NCBI GenBank assembly: GCA_025526995.1
Contig: JAHLKG010000001.1
Span: 1,550,001 to 1,614,000, forward strand
From: Powellomyces hirtus
Taxonomy: Eukaryota > Chytridiomycota > Chytridiomycetes > Spizellomycetales > Powellomycetaceae
DNA length: 64,000 nt
Reading direction: 5' to 3'
Shown: positions 38,501 through 50,191 of the stretch, piece after piece
Layout of the letters: each line of letters opens with the position of its first letter
Numbering within the stretch: position 1 is the stretch's first letter
Program-made: the position numbers and the translations under genes
The notes under the pieces: generated by a model
What the model saw: the letters and a program-made list of their open reading frames with translations, nothing else
What the model was told of the DNA's origin: nothing
The model's database searches: none

Positions 38501-41500
38501 CTAGAATAAATCGGCAAATATGTCTTTGACAGTGTTTCCTGAGAAGCCAATGTCCGCAATGAAACTGAAAGCAAAACGTAAAAGAATGTGACTCAGTACT
38601 CTAAAGATCGGATAGACAAGCTTTACCTTTCTTTCGCGGGCGTATCTGGGGTCTCACAATTATTCTGGCAACTGAGAATGGCTTCTGATGTGGCTGAGCG
38701 TTCGAACCTTCCGCCAGTAGCTCCACTGACAGGCTGAGATTGGCATAGAGGCTCGGCATAATCCTCCACCTTCAAGCCACGGATCCATTGACTCAGAGCC
38801 GCTCGAGATTGAGAAGATGAGTGAGTGTTTACAGCCGGTTTTGTGTTCTTGGAGAAAGATTCAGTGACCGCCAAGTTGTTCCTAGAATGTTCTCCCAGCT
38901 TTTGTTGTGGATCTAGCGGCGTTGTATTGGCAATTTGTGAGAGCTGTCGCAGATGCGATGTTTGGAAGGATCGAGGCGCGAGAGGATTCTGGGAAGTGGT
39001 CCTCTCATGGAGGCGATTCAGTGCGTCAAGCTCGCCTTGCGGGCCTCGAGGGACAGTAGATTTGACAAAATCGAAGGAGCTGTTTGTCCAAGGGCGGCGC
39101 TGATTTCCACTCGAGCCGCGGAAAGAGGGGCCAGACTCCGAGCGGTCGGATGTTTGTCGAAACGATGATCCTCGCACCAGAGTTTCAAGCGATTTTGCTG
39201 AGGAACTCACGTCAGACATGTTATCCTACCAATCTCGTCCATTAGCACCTACCTGGGACTTGATTGTTATCTGCATTCGACAGCAAGGCGTTAATTGGAG
39301 CACTTTGCGCTTAATACATTGTCCACGTACCAGAATCACTTGAGTCAGGCTCGATGATGGCCCGGCGCTTGTATCGCCTTTTCTTCAATGGGGAATCATT
39401 GTAATCACTACTTTCTCCACCCTCTTCTGCCAGCGGACCGGCTTTTCCAACACGACATTTTTTGTTGTGAACGTCGTTGTCGCTTGAGAGCGTTGTCTCT
39501 ATATGTTCATCATCACCGACAAGCCAACCATCAAATTCGCCTTCAATCTCTGCCAAAGGAGACGAATCTGGCTGGTGCCCGTTACTTTGAGCCTCTAGAT
39601 CGAAAAAAGCCGAGGGTGATGATATTTCCACAGGCGTATCTGCTGCCTCAGATATTCTTGCCCGAAATGTAAGCAAATCTTCTTGGCCATCACGCTTGTA
39701 AGCTTTATCTGAAGGGAGGCCCGACATCTCAGGCTTTTTGGGACGAACAGGAGTAACCATCATTTGGTCGCTCGAGTTATGATACGACTTGTGATTCTTA
39801 TCTGCGATTGTATCATGGTCATCACCGACCAATGACCTCTTACGTTTCGAAATGTTCCTGAGCGGCACTCCGGTTTTGCAACATTCGTGCGCACAGCTAT
39901 TGAAACTTAGACAAATGAAGCTGACAAATCAAATCCCCGCGGTTACTTACCTTTGTTTGTCTCTACACTTGTGCCTGCAGGATACATGTCCTTCTCCGAT
40001 GCGGCCAGAACCCAGCCTCTGTGTTCGCTTTGACGAACGTGCTAGGGACGAAGATGAGGCTAGGACAGCAGGGTTCTGGGCGTTCAAATTCCCATGTGAT
40101 TGACTTTCGTGCGTTTTCACAGGCTCTGACAACATCGGGTTTCCTCCTTCCATTTGACGCCCGAAGTCGCTCATAAACGGTGGTGGCAGCGCCGGAAAAT
40201 CGTCTTCGTCTGAAAGCAACATTGAGATAAATCGGCGAGCCTCGAAACCCTTATGCTTACCGGAAGAAAAGAGTGAGATACGGGCTGAATGAGAATCTTT
40301 TTGTCCTATTTTCTCAACTGGCGTTGGCTTCAGTGCACCGTGCTCTGTTTCGCTTGCATTCGCAATGAGAGCTGCGATTTGCGAATCATCCAGCATGATA
40401 TCATCACCGAAATCCTCGTAGCCATCATCTTGGTCGGGGGCATCCTGGAACTATGGTCACCCTTCCTGCTCTTTATCCAGAATAGGATCCATGACCTACT
40501 TTCGTCAATCGACCTGATTGTGCAGGGGTTGGCGGATCGCTGATCTGCGCCTGGCGCATATTCCGAAAATGAATGGCTTTAACATCGGGAACCACTTCTT
40601 TGCGAACGTCTAGTCCAACTGCCGAGGTCATTAGTTTTAGCTGAGCTGACGCTTTCGGTCCTACTTACCAAAATCTTCATGCATCAGAATGCAAAGAATA
40701 CGCTCGTTCGGATTGGTCAACTTAACACGCAGCCGGAAGGATTCGCCGTCTTTCAGCTGTTTTAACCTATTTGAAGCGGTGAGGATTGAGACCCCTCAAG
40801 ACATGATTAGCCACGCACTACTTACGGGATGCGCCTGTAATCAACGAGGTTATGATTAGATGTAGCCGCTATAAATGCAGCGTAATGCTGTCCACGTTTG
40901 CCATAGATTCTGGCTACGTCGCGATTGCTGAGGCCGGTATTGATGAACAGTTCGACTTCGGTTGGTCTAGCGAGCTCCTTGAACTATACATTGCTTCAGG
41001 TGTTACAAATGGCATTTGATGCAATTACAACTGAGCTGAAGCACCTGGGCAACTTCCAATGAGAATCGAGGAAAAAAGCTTGCCAATTCCAGGACCTAGG
41101 ATTTGATGTTTCAATTTCCATTTCCAGAGTGACGGAATTGAAGGGTATATCCAAACCTTATTGCCAAAAGGAGGGTTGCGGTTGACCGTCTACCAAATCC
41201 ATGAGACTGTGTTCATTTTTACTTCAACGTCTCCGCGCAGGACGGCACTCACAAATTCTAAATGTCGAGGATCTGTTTTCTCCAATTTCTCGAATGTAGA
41301 GATCCCCGCATTGGCCAACATTCTGGCAATTGAAGGCCCAATGCTGTCGATCTGTTTCAATAAGAACGGCGAATTTTCCCATGTCTTCGCCATGCAGCAT
41401 CTGGAGCTAATGACCGGTTAGATTAGCGTTTGAATGGGTTATTAGGTCCGGAAAGTTACGATGCTCACAGCTCCAGGGTACTCATCAATGCAATGGCATT

Positions 41501-44500
41501 GCCCTTTTCATGACAAACATCGGTCATGACTGCAAAAAACATTACTTGTATCATGACCCAGAAACCATAGGAAAAACGGGGTCTCACATCGAGCCACCCT
41601 TGTTGCTTGGGTCATGATGGAGGTCGTCTCCAACGCGAGATGGCTTTTCTGGTCGGCAATAGATATCGACCCGAGGCAGCACTACACACATGGAGAGCGA
41701 AAAGGTTATGTATTCTCTTGACGGTGTGCTGTGAACTCTTAACATACCTGGATCAATACATTGACCTTTTGATCGACACTGGATACGCGTCCTTTGAGAG
41801 GAAAGCTGAGAGATGATGAAGTATGAGTAAAGAGTAAGCAAAGCCATCCCTTCGCAACATCTCTCACCGTATTGACTTGTTCTTGTTCAATAAGTTCAAC
41901 TGAGTTTTGTCTCCACGGAAATGTATCTCGCTGAATTCTTCAGCCTTGCAGAGAGTCTCCAGCTGCAATGCGCGTCAAATTGGTTCACATTCCGTGTGAA
42001 AACACTTTGAGGCTTACCGCATCTCTTAAGGTTGCTTTGGATTGTAACTGAAGTACGGATACTGCCGTTTTGAATTTGATGTAATACTTCATCATAGATT
42101 GTCCATAGGCTGTAGTGAACGATGTGTTTGGTAACATGAGGAAGACGAGGAGTCAATGATAGAACCAATTACCAGTGGTTTCCAATGTCTTTTGTTCTTC
42201 CGACAGGCGAACGAGACCATGGGTGTTTAGAAGTTCCAAATCGCGCAGACAGATACCTTGAGGATAAATCAAAATCAATGTGTATCCAAGGCTATGCGCC
42301 GAAAACGTGATCATACTTTCCAATCTCTTTTCAGCGGACAGTTTTCCCTCAACGTTTGAGCAATTTTTCAATTTGTAGTGTGCGGGATTTTTGCGCATTC
42401 TCACTGCATGGCTAGATGAGCGCGGGGAGAAGAGATTTTCGAACGTTGAAACTTTCATTACCATAGAGAAAGGATGACTGCAACCTGAAACAAATTGTTA
42501 TTAGTCGTGATCCACTTTGTTCAGACGTTGGGCTTACCATTCAGACGCGGATTCGAAACTGTTGATCGAACCGAGGACAACTTCAGAATTGAGATGCTCA
42601 ATCAAGTTCTCATGTAAGCTTAGGGACAGCAAGTAGGATTAGCGACGTCCTGACGACTAAGACGTGGTACTTACCTGCTCTCAATGATCTGCTTGCCCGT
42701 GACCATATCTTGATACTTATGCACATTCGCCAGGTCTGTCATGATGACCGCAGTGCCACTATCATCAAACTAGGCAGTATGAACGTAAGCTACCTGAACG
42801 CGTGCGCATAAGTTACTCACTTGCGGTCTGCCGGCGCGCCCTAGCATCTGAGTGATGTCAAACTCGGAATATGGAGCATAACCTGTGCCGTTGTACTGCA
42901 TTGTTCCTTTGATAATGACTAAATGGGCAGGTAGATTGACCCCAACAGCCAGTGTAGACGTAGCACCTGAACAGAGAATTTCAGCACAGCATCGGCAGAG
43001 AACCCGCTTCCGACACGGTCCTTTCCCCCCTCTTCTTTTTGGACGTACAAATTACAGACAAGAAGCCATCGCGAAAAGCCGACTCGACGAGGTTTCGGTC
43101 ATCGTGCGTTAATCCTAGGGTGAAAGAGCGTCTAGATCTAATCGTGTAAATCGTACCAGAGCAGCTCGTAGTAGGTACCCCCATTATGGTAGGCAATTCC
43201 ATGTAGAACCAGTTCTGACACCGAACAGACGAGCGGTAAGAATAAATAAGCAATTGGAGGAGGGATGTAGCTCTCACGTGCAAGTTTCTTCTCTGCCAGC
43301 TTCCCCTGCATATCCCTCAATTTCTCTGATTGCTGTCTCGTTTTCACGAACGGATGCATGGGACCGCAGATTCCGGTGGCGTGAACCAACTCGGTACACT
43401 GCTTGAAAAGGCGTTCGGCAGCAAGAGTGACAGATCGGCGAGTAGAGCAGAACTGGAATGACTCAACATTCAGCTTTTTACTGGCTTACTTGTAAGTGCT
43501 ATGAATCTTACCACGAGCGTAGGTTTGTTGTTGGAAAACTTTTCAATCACTTCCGAAAGCCTTGGGTCATAGGCTGTTAGTCCGATCTTCCTCTGGCGTC
43601 AAATAAGTCTGAATGTGCACTCACTTGTAATCCAATGTGCTCTCAAATTGAAAGTAATTGCTCGTATTTGAAAAGAAGCTCAGGACTTCCTTGCGCAGCT
43701 GTATAGGTCGATATTCTTCTCCAAATACCCTGTATTTACGTTTCATTTCCGCGCAGTATCACTCGATAGGAAAATCATAACTTTCAGTACCTAATTTCGG
43801 CGGAAGCTCCTTTCGAGTCTTTCAACCAGGCTGCTATATCGCCGATATTTGGTGCTGTTGCGGACAGCGCCAGGAATCTCATGTTTTGCGCAAAATGGGG
43901 CATGTGCTTCGTCTTGTCTCGCTGGAGCTCAATGTTGACGGTCTTCATGCGACTGACGATCACTTCCAGGGTGGCGCCACGAATCGGTTCATTCAAGATA
44001 TGGCATTCATCAATCTACGTCAGAGTACGCGATTGAGTAATGATACATGTGGGCGACCACTTGACCACATACCAGAATTAGTCGAAGTAATCCCATGAGA
44101 TTCTTGTAGTCCCGCCTGCATTGTTGATTAATTTTCACTTTTCACCGCGGTACTCAGTTATCATGGAAGATCGCACCATCGCCGAGTCATTGAATCCCAT
44201 TTCTCAGGAGTGGTTACGCTGACAAAATATTTGAGCAATGGCAATGTTGCTCGGGATTGTTGATATCTTACATGATGTTACTCTGCTGTATTTCGTTCAC
44301 GCGAAGGTTGTCAGTATCCCCCGTGAGCTCGTTGCCTGCATCTGCAGCTGTGAGTATATATCCTTCTTGCATCTAGAATACTGGAACGCACATGAAATGC
44401 CAAGAACTCGAAATTTCTTCTGCCAGTCCTGATTTCTTTCATTACACAAAGCCTGAATTCGGATAAGTTGTTCTGTCGCATGTATCGGTCGGCGTTTGAA

Positions 44501-46279
44501 GTTCCACCTTAGTTGGTGCCATGTACACCACTTTGGCATTGTCCCCATCGGGTTGGGAGAGCAGTCGCAAGATTGCTGCTAGCAGCATCAATAGCTGACA
44601 CAATCATGCGTGAGCTATGGTGAAATACCTAGTTCCATAATACAAGTCTTTCCTGAACCAGTGGGTGCTTCGTGTTGGATCCCGGCAGTGATTAGCCAAC
44701 GAAACAAAAAATTCGATCGAAACAAAACAAGATCTGTGACACATACCACCCACGACAAGGTTCCGATCGCTGTGAAATGCCTGCAGTACTAACAATGAGA
44801 TGGTCAAGTCACCTTGCATGCATGAGTGTGTGAAATACCAGCTCAAAGCATTGTGATTGAACAGCGTTGAAAAGCGGAAAAGAAAATATGCTGCGGAACT
44901 TGTCGGCTAAGAGGAAGTTTACTGCGTCAACGAGAGCAGTACATGAAGACTGAAGAAATCTCAAACTTCCAAACTCACGCAGTCTCCCGACGGACTGTAG
45001 CGCTCCTGTTGCGCTTGAGGTCATAGCATCGTGCTGACCTGTTCGAGCGCCAGACCGGGGAGGGACATTCAACGATGGCCTCCCAGTGGGCGATGTGTAA
45101 GGTGCTTGTGATTGAGAAGATGTAACTTGTCCGGTCTGCGCCCGTTTCCGAAATTGCGAATGCAGCAGAGGCATTTTCTGTACGGATTGACCATTTCGAG
45201 ATACTTGAAATGATTGCAGAGCTACGCCTTCATGGGAAAGATGATCTCTGCCATTATCGAGCTCATGCTTCATGATGTTTTGATGAGCAGTTGCCAACGC
45301 AAAACCGAAGCAGGTGCTGGCATGCGGCATACTCGTCCCGCAAGAGCAGTGTACCTTATTGTGCAATCCAGTGTTTCGCATTCCATGTAACTGAAACTGT
45401 GGTTGATTCCTGAAGCTGTCAAAAAATCCGCGATCTTGCAGACATTTTTATCCATCAGAGACTAGACGTTACGCCTCAACAAATATCTTGATTCGTACCT
45501 CGGTCATATGCTATGTCCCGATCAATGTCACCAGTAAGAAATTCCTCAGTAGGGACGGAATACTTTGGACATGCACCAGAGGGAACTTCTTCCCAAGATT
45601 CACTATATATCATATTCAGTCGAGCGTTAGTAGAGGGACGAGAAGCATCGTAAGGAATGGCTGCCAGAAGGCTCTCGCTAATAACCATGATTTCTGGCGA
45701 ACCCCTGCATCTGGGTTCTGGCTTCGTTTGGGCCTTCCCCTCGAATCGAAATCCTCCGTGACCGTTCTTTCTCGGCGATTACCAAACAGATTTGGCATAT
45801 GATCGATATCCCTCCTTGGCGGAGCTGGAGATCGGAAGTCTATGCTGGATGCGGGCGTGGGAATTCCGCCCACTTGATGGGTTCTTGGTACCGCAACTGA
45901 AGCGCTTGGGGTTGCAACGTTGTTTTCACGACAAATGCGGGTGTCAGAGTACGAAGAGTGGTGCCTATTGATTTGATTGCCACCTCTGCCCCTGGGCATT
46001 GAGGGTAATCGCTCATTGTAAGGACGCATCTTGGAAGACGGATGGCAATTCTTTCGTTGACTAGAGCTAGCGTTTATCGTACGCGTACGCGTCTCCCATA
46101 GCCCGAGGGATATTTCCATTTGACCCGATTTAGACAGGAATGCTCCCAAACACGAACGGTTGGGATGACTCATAGTCATCTTCACATTCACTGGGATGGC
46201 CGAGCGCGTCGTAGTACGTAAGCGAGTCGGGATCGAGCTTCGCCACACTCCCTTCACCCTCCCCGACAGGTTCGGGCAT
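38501..46279 (-). CDS. HFM1/MER3-like meiotic DNA helicase
   Basis: A Ski2-like superfamily-2 helicase needed for meiotic crossovers. Many exons are visible but I did not resolve every splice site. In order on the minus strand: a disordered N-terminal region; [16 protein letters not shown] before Walker A APTGSGKT (about 44670); a DECH box in [18 protein letters not shown] (about 44000); SAT motif [19 protein letters not shown] (about 43870); [16 protein letters not shown] and MLGRAGRPQ (about 42830-42930); the helix-hairpin-helix region [17 protein letters not shown] (about 41340); and the zinc-finger-like [10 protein letters not shown] plus CAHECCKTG (about 39880-39970) typical of HFM1. The stop is the TAG at 38501. 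The start is uncertain: an ATG at 46279 opens an acidic frame ending ESSQPFV, while ATGs at 46375 and about 46171 are alternatives. One join near 44620 does not fit phase as read. Confidence 0.85.
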
Positions 46280-46333
46280 TCCAAAGTGAGTAGCGTAGGA
46301 TCTACGAGACGTTGCGGGCACATGTAACGCAAG

Positions 46334-46630
46334 ATGGGCCTTCTTATCCGCATGGTCTACGGCGTACCCTATCATTATATGAAAGTTTTGGCGTTCCTCA
46401 TGATTGGAAAGTGGGCCAGCCTTGCCCCACTATTCATTCTTTGGCTCTACTTTGTTGCAAAGGAGTATCCCAGAGTTAGAGCAAGACGCAAGGTCTGGGA
46501 GGCAGCAAACAAAGAGAAACTAGAAGATCAAAAGAAACATCTAACTGAAGAGTTCACTAAGGTTATCGGGAGTGTACATTGTATGCTTAGACAACCGGCA
46601 TGCGCGGCCATATGTGATATTCAAGATTAG
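46334..46630 (+). CDS. Possible small membrane protein
   Basis: A 98-aa plus-strand frame with ATGs at 46334 and 46379. It has one strong membrane segment (WASLAPLFILWLYFVAKEY) followed by basic residues (RVRARRKVWEAANKEK) and an amphipathic charged helix. That is a common layout for small mitochondrial or ER proteins. No family is recognised. It overlaps the most upstream HFM1 start codon on the other strand, so at least one of the two starts must be wrong. The end after VIGSVH is not conserved-looking and may be replaced by splicing. Confidence 0.35.
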   Translation: MGLLIRMVYGVPYHYMKVLAFLMIGKWASLAPLFILWLYFVAKEYPRVRARRKVWEAANKEKLEDQKKHLTEEFTKVIGSVHCMLRQPACAAICDIQD

Positions 46631-46819
46631 GCTGTCGCGCACTTCTTGCAATTTGACTCCGCTGGGCCATCCCAGTTTACGTAAAATAGTCGGGCTCTTT
46701 TCTTGATCGGTCGCGTTTTCTCTGCTCCAGCATCTACTTCCATCAGTTGCGATAGATTGGTTGTAGAATCATTCGTCCAAAATCCAGCTGGTCCCCCAAA
46801 AACAAATTTTCGGAGCAAC

Positions 46820-49800
46820 ATGAAAATCACTGCTATCCTGGTGGTTGCATGCGCCGGTAAGAAGTAGCGATCATCCACATCGTCACACAGCTGTCGACTA
46901 AATAGTTTTGACTGCATTAGTGAGGGAAGCGTGGGCTCGTCCAGCTGTCTTTGCTCGACAGTCGACTGCCTGCCCGGAATGTATTCCAGCCGCCGGGCAA
47001 AACACATGCGATGTGACGACATCCTGCATTCCTGCGCCAGCCGGACCCGCTTTGGGAAAATCTTTCTGCGGTTGTCGAGCAGGGTTCAAAGTAAGTGCTT
47101 AGATCTTGATACAGTATTCTGAGTCAGTAGCTTGACGACATTTGGTTAGTCATCCGCTCCCGATGATGACTTGACCTCTCATTGGCGTTTACCCGGTCCG
47201 AATCGAGTTTATGTGGCGGCTGGTGCTAGCTGCAATACTCCGTGCTCTATTTCTGCAGCGGGCGAATACTGCGGTAAGCTTCTTTCATGTTGCACTCATT
47301 CGTTGCTCTGTTCACACAATAACGTATGCAGCTGAGGTTGGGATTCGTGACCTTGATATTTGTGCCGCTTCCACGGAAGCTTCACCTTCTCAAACCTCGG
47401 GAGGGTACGTAAAGAAGGCGCTGTAGAGCTGTAGTGGAATCTGATTCAGGAGTTTAGGACTACCCCAGCGGCACCGTCTGTTATTGCTGTATCAACCTTG
47501 ACAAGCACGACTCCGGATGTTGCAATTTTGACGATTGCGTAAGTGCGGATGTAAACTGGGTGTGATGAAGGCTGTTGCCTCATCATTCGAACCTCAAACC
47601 TCAGGCCCCCTGTCACAACTGTCCCTGAACCTGCTACGTTGGGAACAGTGGACCCGACAATTAGCCTGGATTTCGAGACCATGATCATTGAGTCAGTCTG
47701 GAAACTCGCAACGATGTTAATTTCTTCAATCGAGTGCTAATCATTCACTTGCAAAGAACCACCCAAGCGATTGCGACAGTTGCCACTCGAAGCTCGACTC
47801 CTGGTGCAGTCGAGACTATCCTCCAGTAGGTTATGAACTTTACTCATAGTCCAACAGGTATTCACTCACTTGTATCAGGACTACTGAAGGCGTCGTGCCT
47901 GTCATCACCCAGACTGCCGTTGAAGATGGGGAGTCAACCACGGCAGCTGCACAGCAAACGCTGATCGTCGAGTACGTCAATCATCCAATTCTTGCAAAGA
48001 TTGTTGCAAGCTTTCCAATTGCTGCAAAAGTAGCTACAAGCCACTCATTGCTGATTTAGAATCCCTAACGTTGTTGCACCTGCTACCCGTACGGCCGTCA
48101 TTGAACCTGCAACTCTCGAGTGAGTTGTCCGTTCAATTGCTACAAATTAGCTGCAAGCGTACTCATTGCTGATTTAGAGTCCCTGACGTTGTCGCACCTG
48201 CTACCCGGACTGCTGTCATCGAGCCTGGAATTGTTGAGTACGTGTAACTTCATCTTCTGCACTACTTGTGACGAGCCACTCAGTGTTTGTTCAGGACGAC
48301 AGCAGTGGTGGGACGTCCCACCGCTACGGCCATTATTGAGCCTGGAATTGCCGAGTACGTCAACCCCCTGGACTCTTGTAAGATATGCGACAAGTCGCTC
48401 ATTTTTTGTTTAGAACAACAGAGGTGATCGCACCTGCCTCCGCCACGGCCGTAATTGAGCCTGAAGCTCCTGAGTACGTGACTGCTACAACTCGGGCGAT
48501 GTTCTCCCAGCATCTCACGTCTGGCTTAGAGCGACAGAGATTGATGTACCTGCTACCGCCACAGCCGTCATTGAGCCTGAAACTCCTGGGTACGTAATTA
48601 CCATAACCGCTGCAAACATTGCATCCTACTGCTCACTCTTTGGATAGAACCACTGAGGTTGTTGCACCTGTTACGCGCACCGCCGTCGTTGTGCCTGCAA
48701 CTATCGGGTACGCACTGAGTCTAGCAGCTGAACTCCCCTGCATGAACTCCCTTAATCTCTGTCGAGGATGCTCACACTCCTGCGCAGTTCCTCCGATCTC
48801 GGTATTCCTCCTGTCGGCACGCAAGCTTCCAGCAACATCATCGCCGAAAGCACCGCCGTCGTTGAGACATCAGTCGTCAGGTAGAAAGGTCGTTACGAAC
48901 AATTATCGAGAGGTAGCGCTCAAACTGACATTCCTGCGGCAGGACTACCGAGGTTGTTGAGCCGGTCGCCACACAAACCTCCGCGGTTGCCGCTGAGACC
49001 ACTGCCGTCATTGAGACCTCTATCGCGGAGTGAGCATGGAATCTGTTCATGAGCACGCATCGCAGGTAGTAACATTTCTCCGCAGGACAACGGAGGCAGT
49101 TATGCCAGTTGCGACGCAGACGTCGACGGATGGTGTTGCCCCGCAGGCGACTACGGCAACTGGGAAGTAAGTCATCATGGTACATCCGCAAACAAAGGGA
49201 CCTCCACATTAACGGCGAAAGCAGTGAGCCTGTCCCTGAATCTTCCGTAGTGGTCAACCCAGGCCAGACATCAGCTATTATAGCCCGCAGGTAGGTGGCT
49301 GGGCAATGTCTCTGCAACATGTCAGAATCAGTTTGACCGGACCCTTTCCCAGCACTCAGAATGTTGTGAGGTCCACAACAACGGCAGATGCGGTTAAGCC
49401 TGCTCAAAGCACGACAGAGCTAGTTCAAGAGTAAGCAGTTTTCCTTTCGTTCAACCCTCCCTAAGCGTCTGCAGCCATTAACATCGTAGTATGGCTAGAG
49501 CCACCACTGTACGTCCTTCGCAGGCGGCTTCGACAATGGTTGCTCAAGTTCCGACTCCGGCAACCACACAGGCCGTTGAACCTACGTCGGCTGGAGTCGT
49601 TGGTGCATCTACCAGAGCATCTGCCGAGCCCACTGTGCAGCCTGCTACCAGCACTAAGCCAGCCCCCGTTGCAAGCACCAGCAAGCCCAGTCCGACTTCG
49701 CTCACGTCCCAATGCCCCACATGTAGGACTAGAGGCCGGACGAGCACGTGCGACCGGTCTGCCGCCTGTATCGCTGTCCGAAGAGCTGGAAACCAGTGCG

Positions 49801-50064
49801 CTTGTCCTTACGGGTACAAAGCCACGGCCGAATCCAACAAAGAGGCTCAGTGGCGTATCAGAAGTGACTCCATCGTTTATGTTGCACCCGGTGTAGCATG
49901 TGACGTTCGCTGCCAAGGACGTGGATCGTCGAGATGCGGTGAGTGACAGAGCGCAGTTCATGCTTTGTGAAGGCCAGCGAGACTTCCATATCTACATCAA
50001 TTGCTGATAAATAATTTTTGCTTCTTCAACAATAGCCGAAGTTGCGATCAGAACTTGCAATTAA
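46820..50064 (+). CDS. Secreted Cys-rich protein with cassette-exon stalk
   Basis: My model has 21 exons and 658 aa. Exon 1 (46820-46856) is a signal peptide (MKITAILVVACA). Exons 2-4 (46921-47090, 47150-47273, 47332-47404) encode a Cys-rich domain: CPECIPAAGQNTCD, CGCRAGFK, HWRLPGPNRVYVAAGASC, YCGAEVGIRDLDIC. Exons 5-19 encode a Thr/Pro/Val/Glu-rich stalk. They are 47458-47538, 47605-47691, 47757-47825, 47879-47971, 48060-48119, 48178-48237, 48295-48354, 48414-48473, 48530-48589, 48648-48707, 48788-48880, 48943-49029, 49086-49166, 49225-49290 and 49353-49430. All are multiples of three and phase 2 at both ends. Exons 20-21 (49490-49938, 50036-50064) repeat the Cys-rich domain: CPTCRTRGRTSTCD, CACPYGYK, QWRIRSDSIVYVAPGVAC, RCGAEVAIRTC. 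The paired domains validate the splicing. No family is recognised. A cell-surface or wall protein is the likely role; no GPI signal is seen. Confidence 0.75.
48060..48707 (+). repeat. Six tandem 60-nt exon repeats with introns
   Basis: Six successive exons of exactly 60 nt, spaced by 56-60-nt introns, repeat the 20-residue pattern xxVVAPATRTAVIEPxxxE. The first two exons (48060, 48178) are nearly identical in DNA over most of their length. The introns in front of them share the sequence CTCATTGCTGATTTAG at their 3' ends. The unit duplicated is therefore exon plus intron. Donor sites are mostly GTACGT. Confidence 0.85.
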
Positions 50065-50191
50065 TGCATGGGCTGTAAGATTAGCGAGGGAGATTAGTAC
50101 AAACGTTTCGGTTCCCAAAAATGTGTGTTCAGTAACAGTCCAAAGTAAGGAAAGAAAAATAAAAGGCGTGTTCAGTAAATCATGTTCAGTA

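Noticed and set aside
46627..47022. 131-aa minus-strand frame
   Set aside because: It covers the signal-peptide exon and part of the first Cys-rich exon of the cassette gene on the plus strand, which have domain-copy support; the frame itself has no recognised domain.
48060..48707. CRISPR-like regular spacing of repeats
   Set aside because: The regular 60-nt units are exons encoding a repeating peptide, with GT...AG introns between them. They are not short palindromic repeats with unique spacers, and the genome is eukaryotic.
49461..49961. 166-aa minus-strand frame across the last large exon of the cassette gene
   Set aside because: The plus-strand exon encodes the second copy of the Cys-rich domain in phase; the antisense frame is low-complexity and unsupported.
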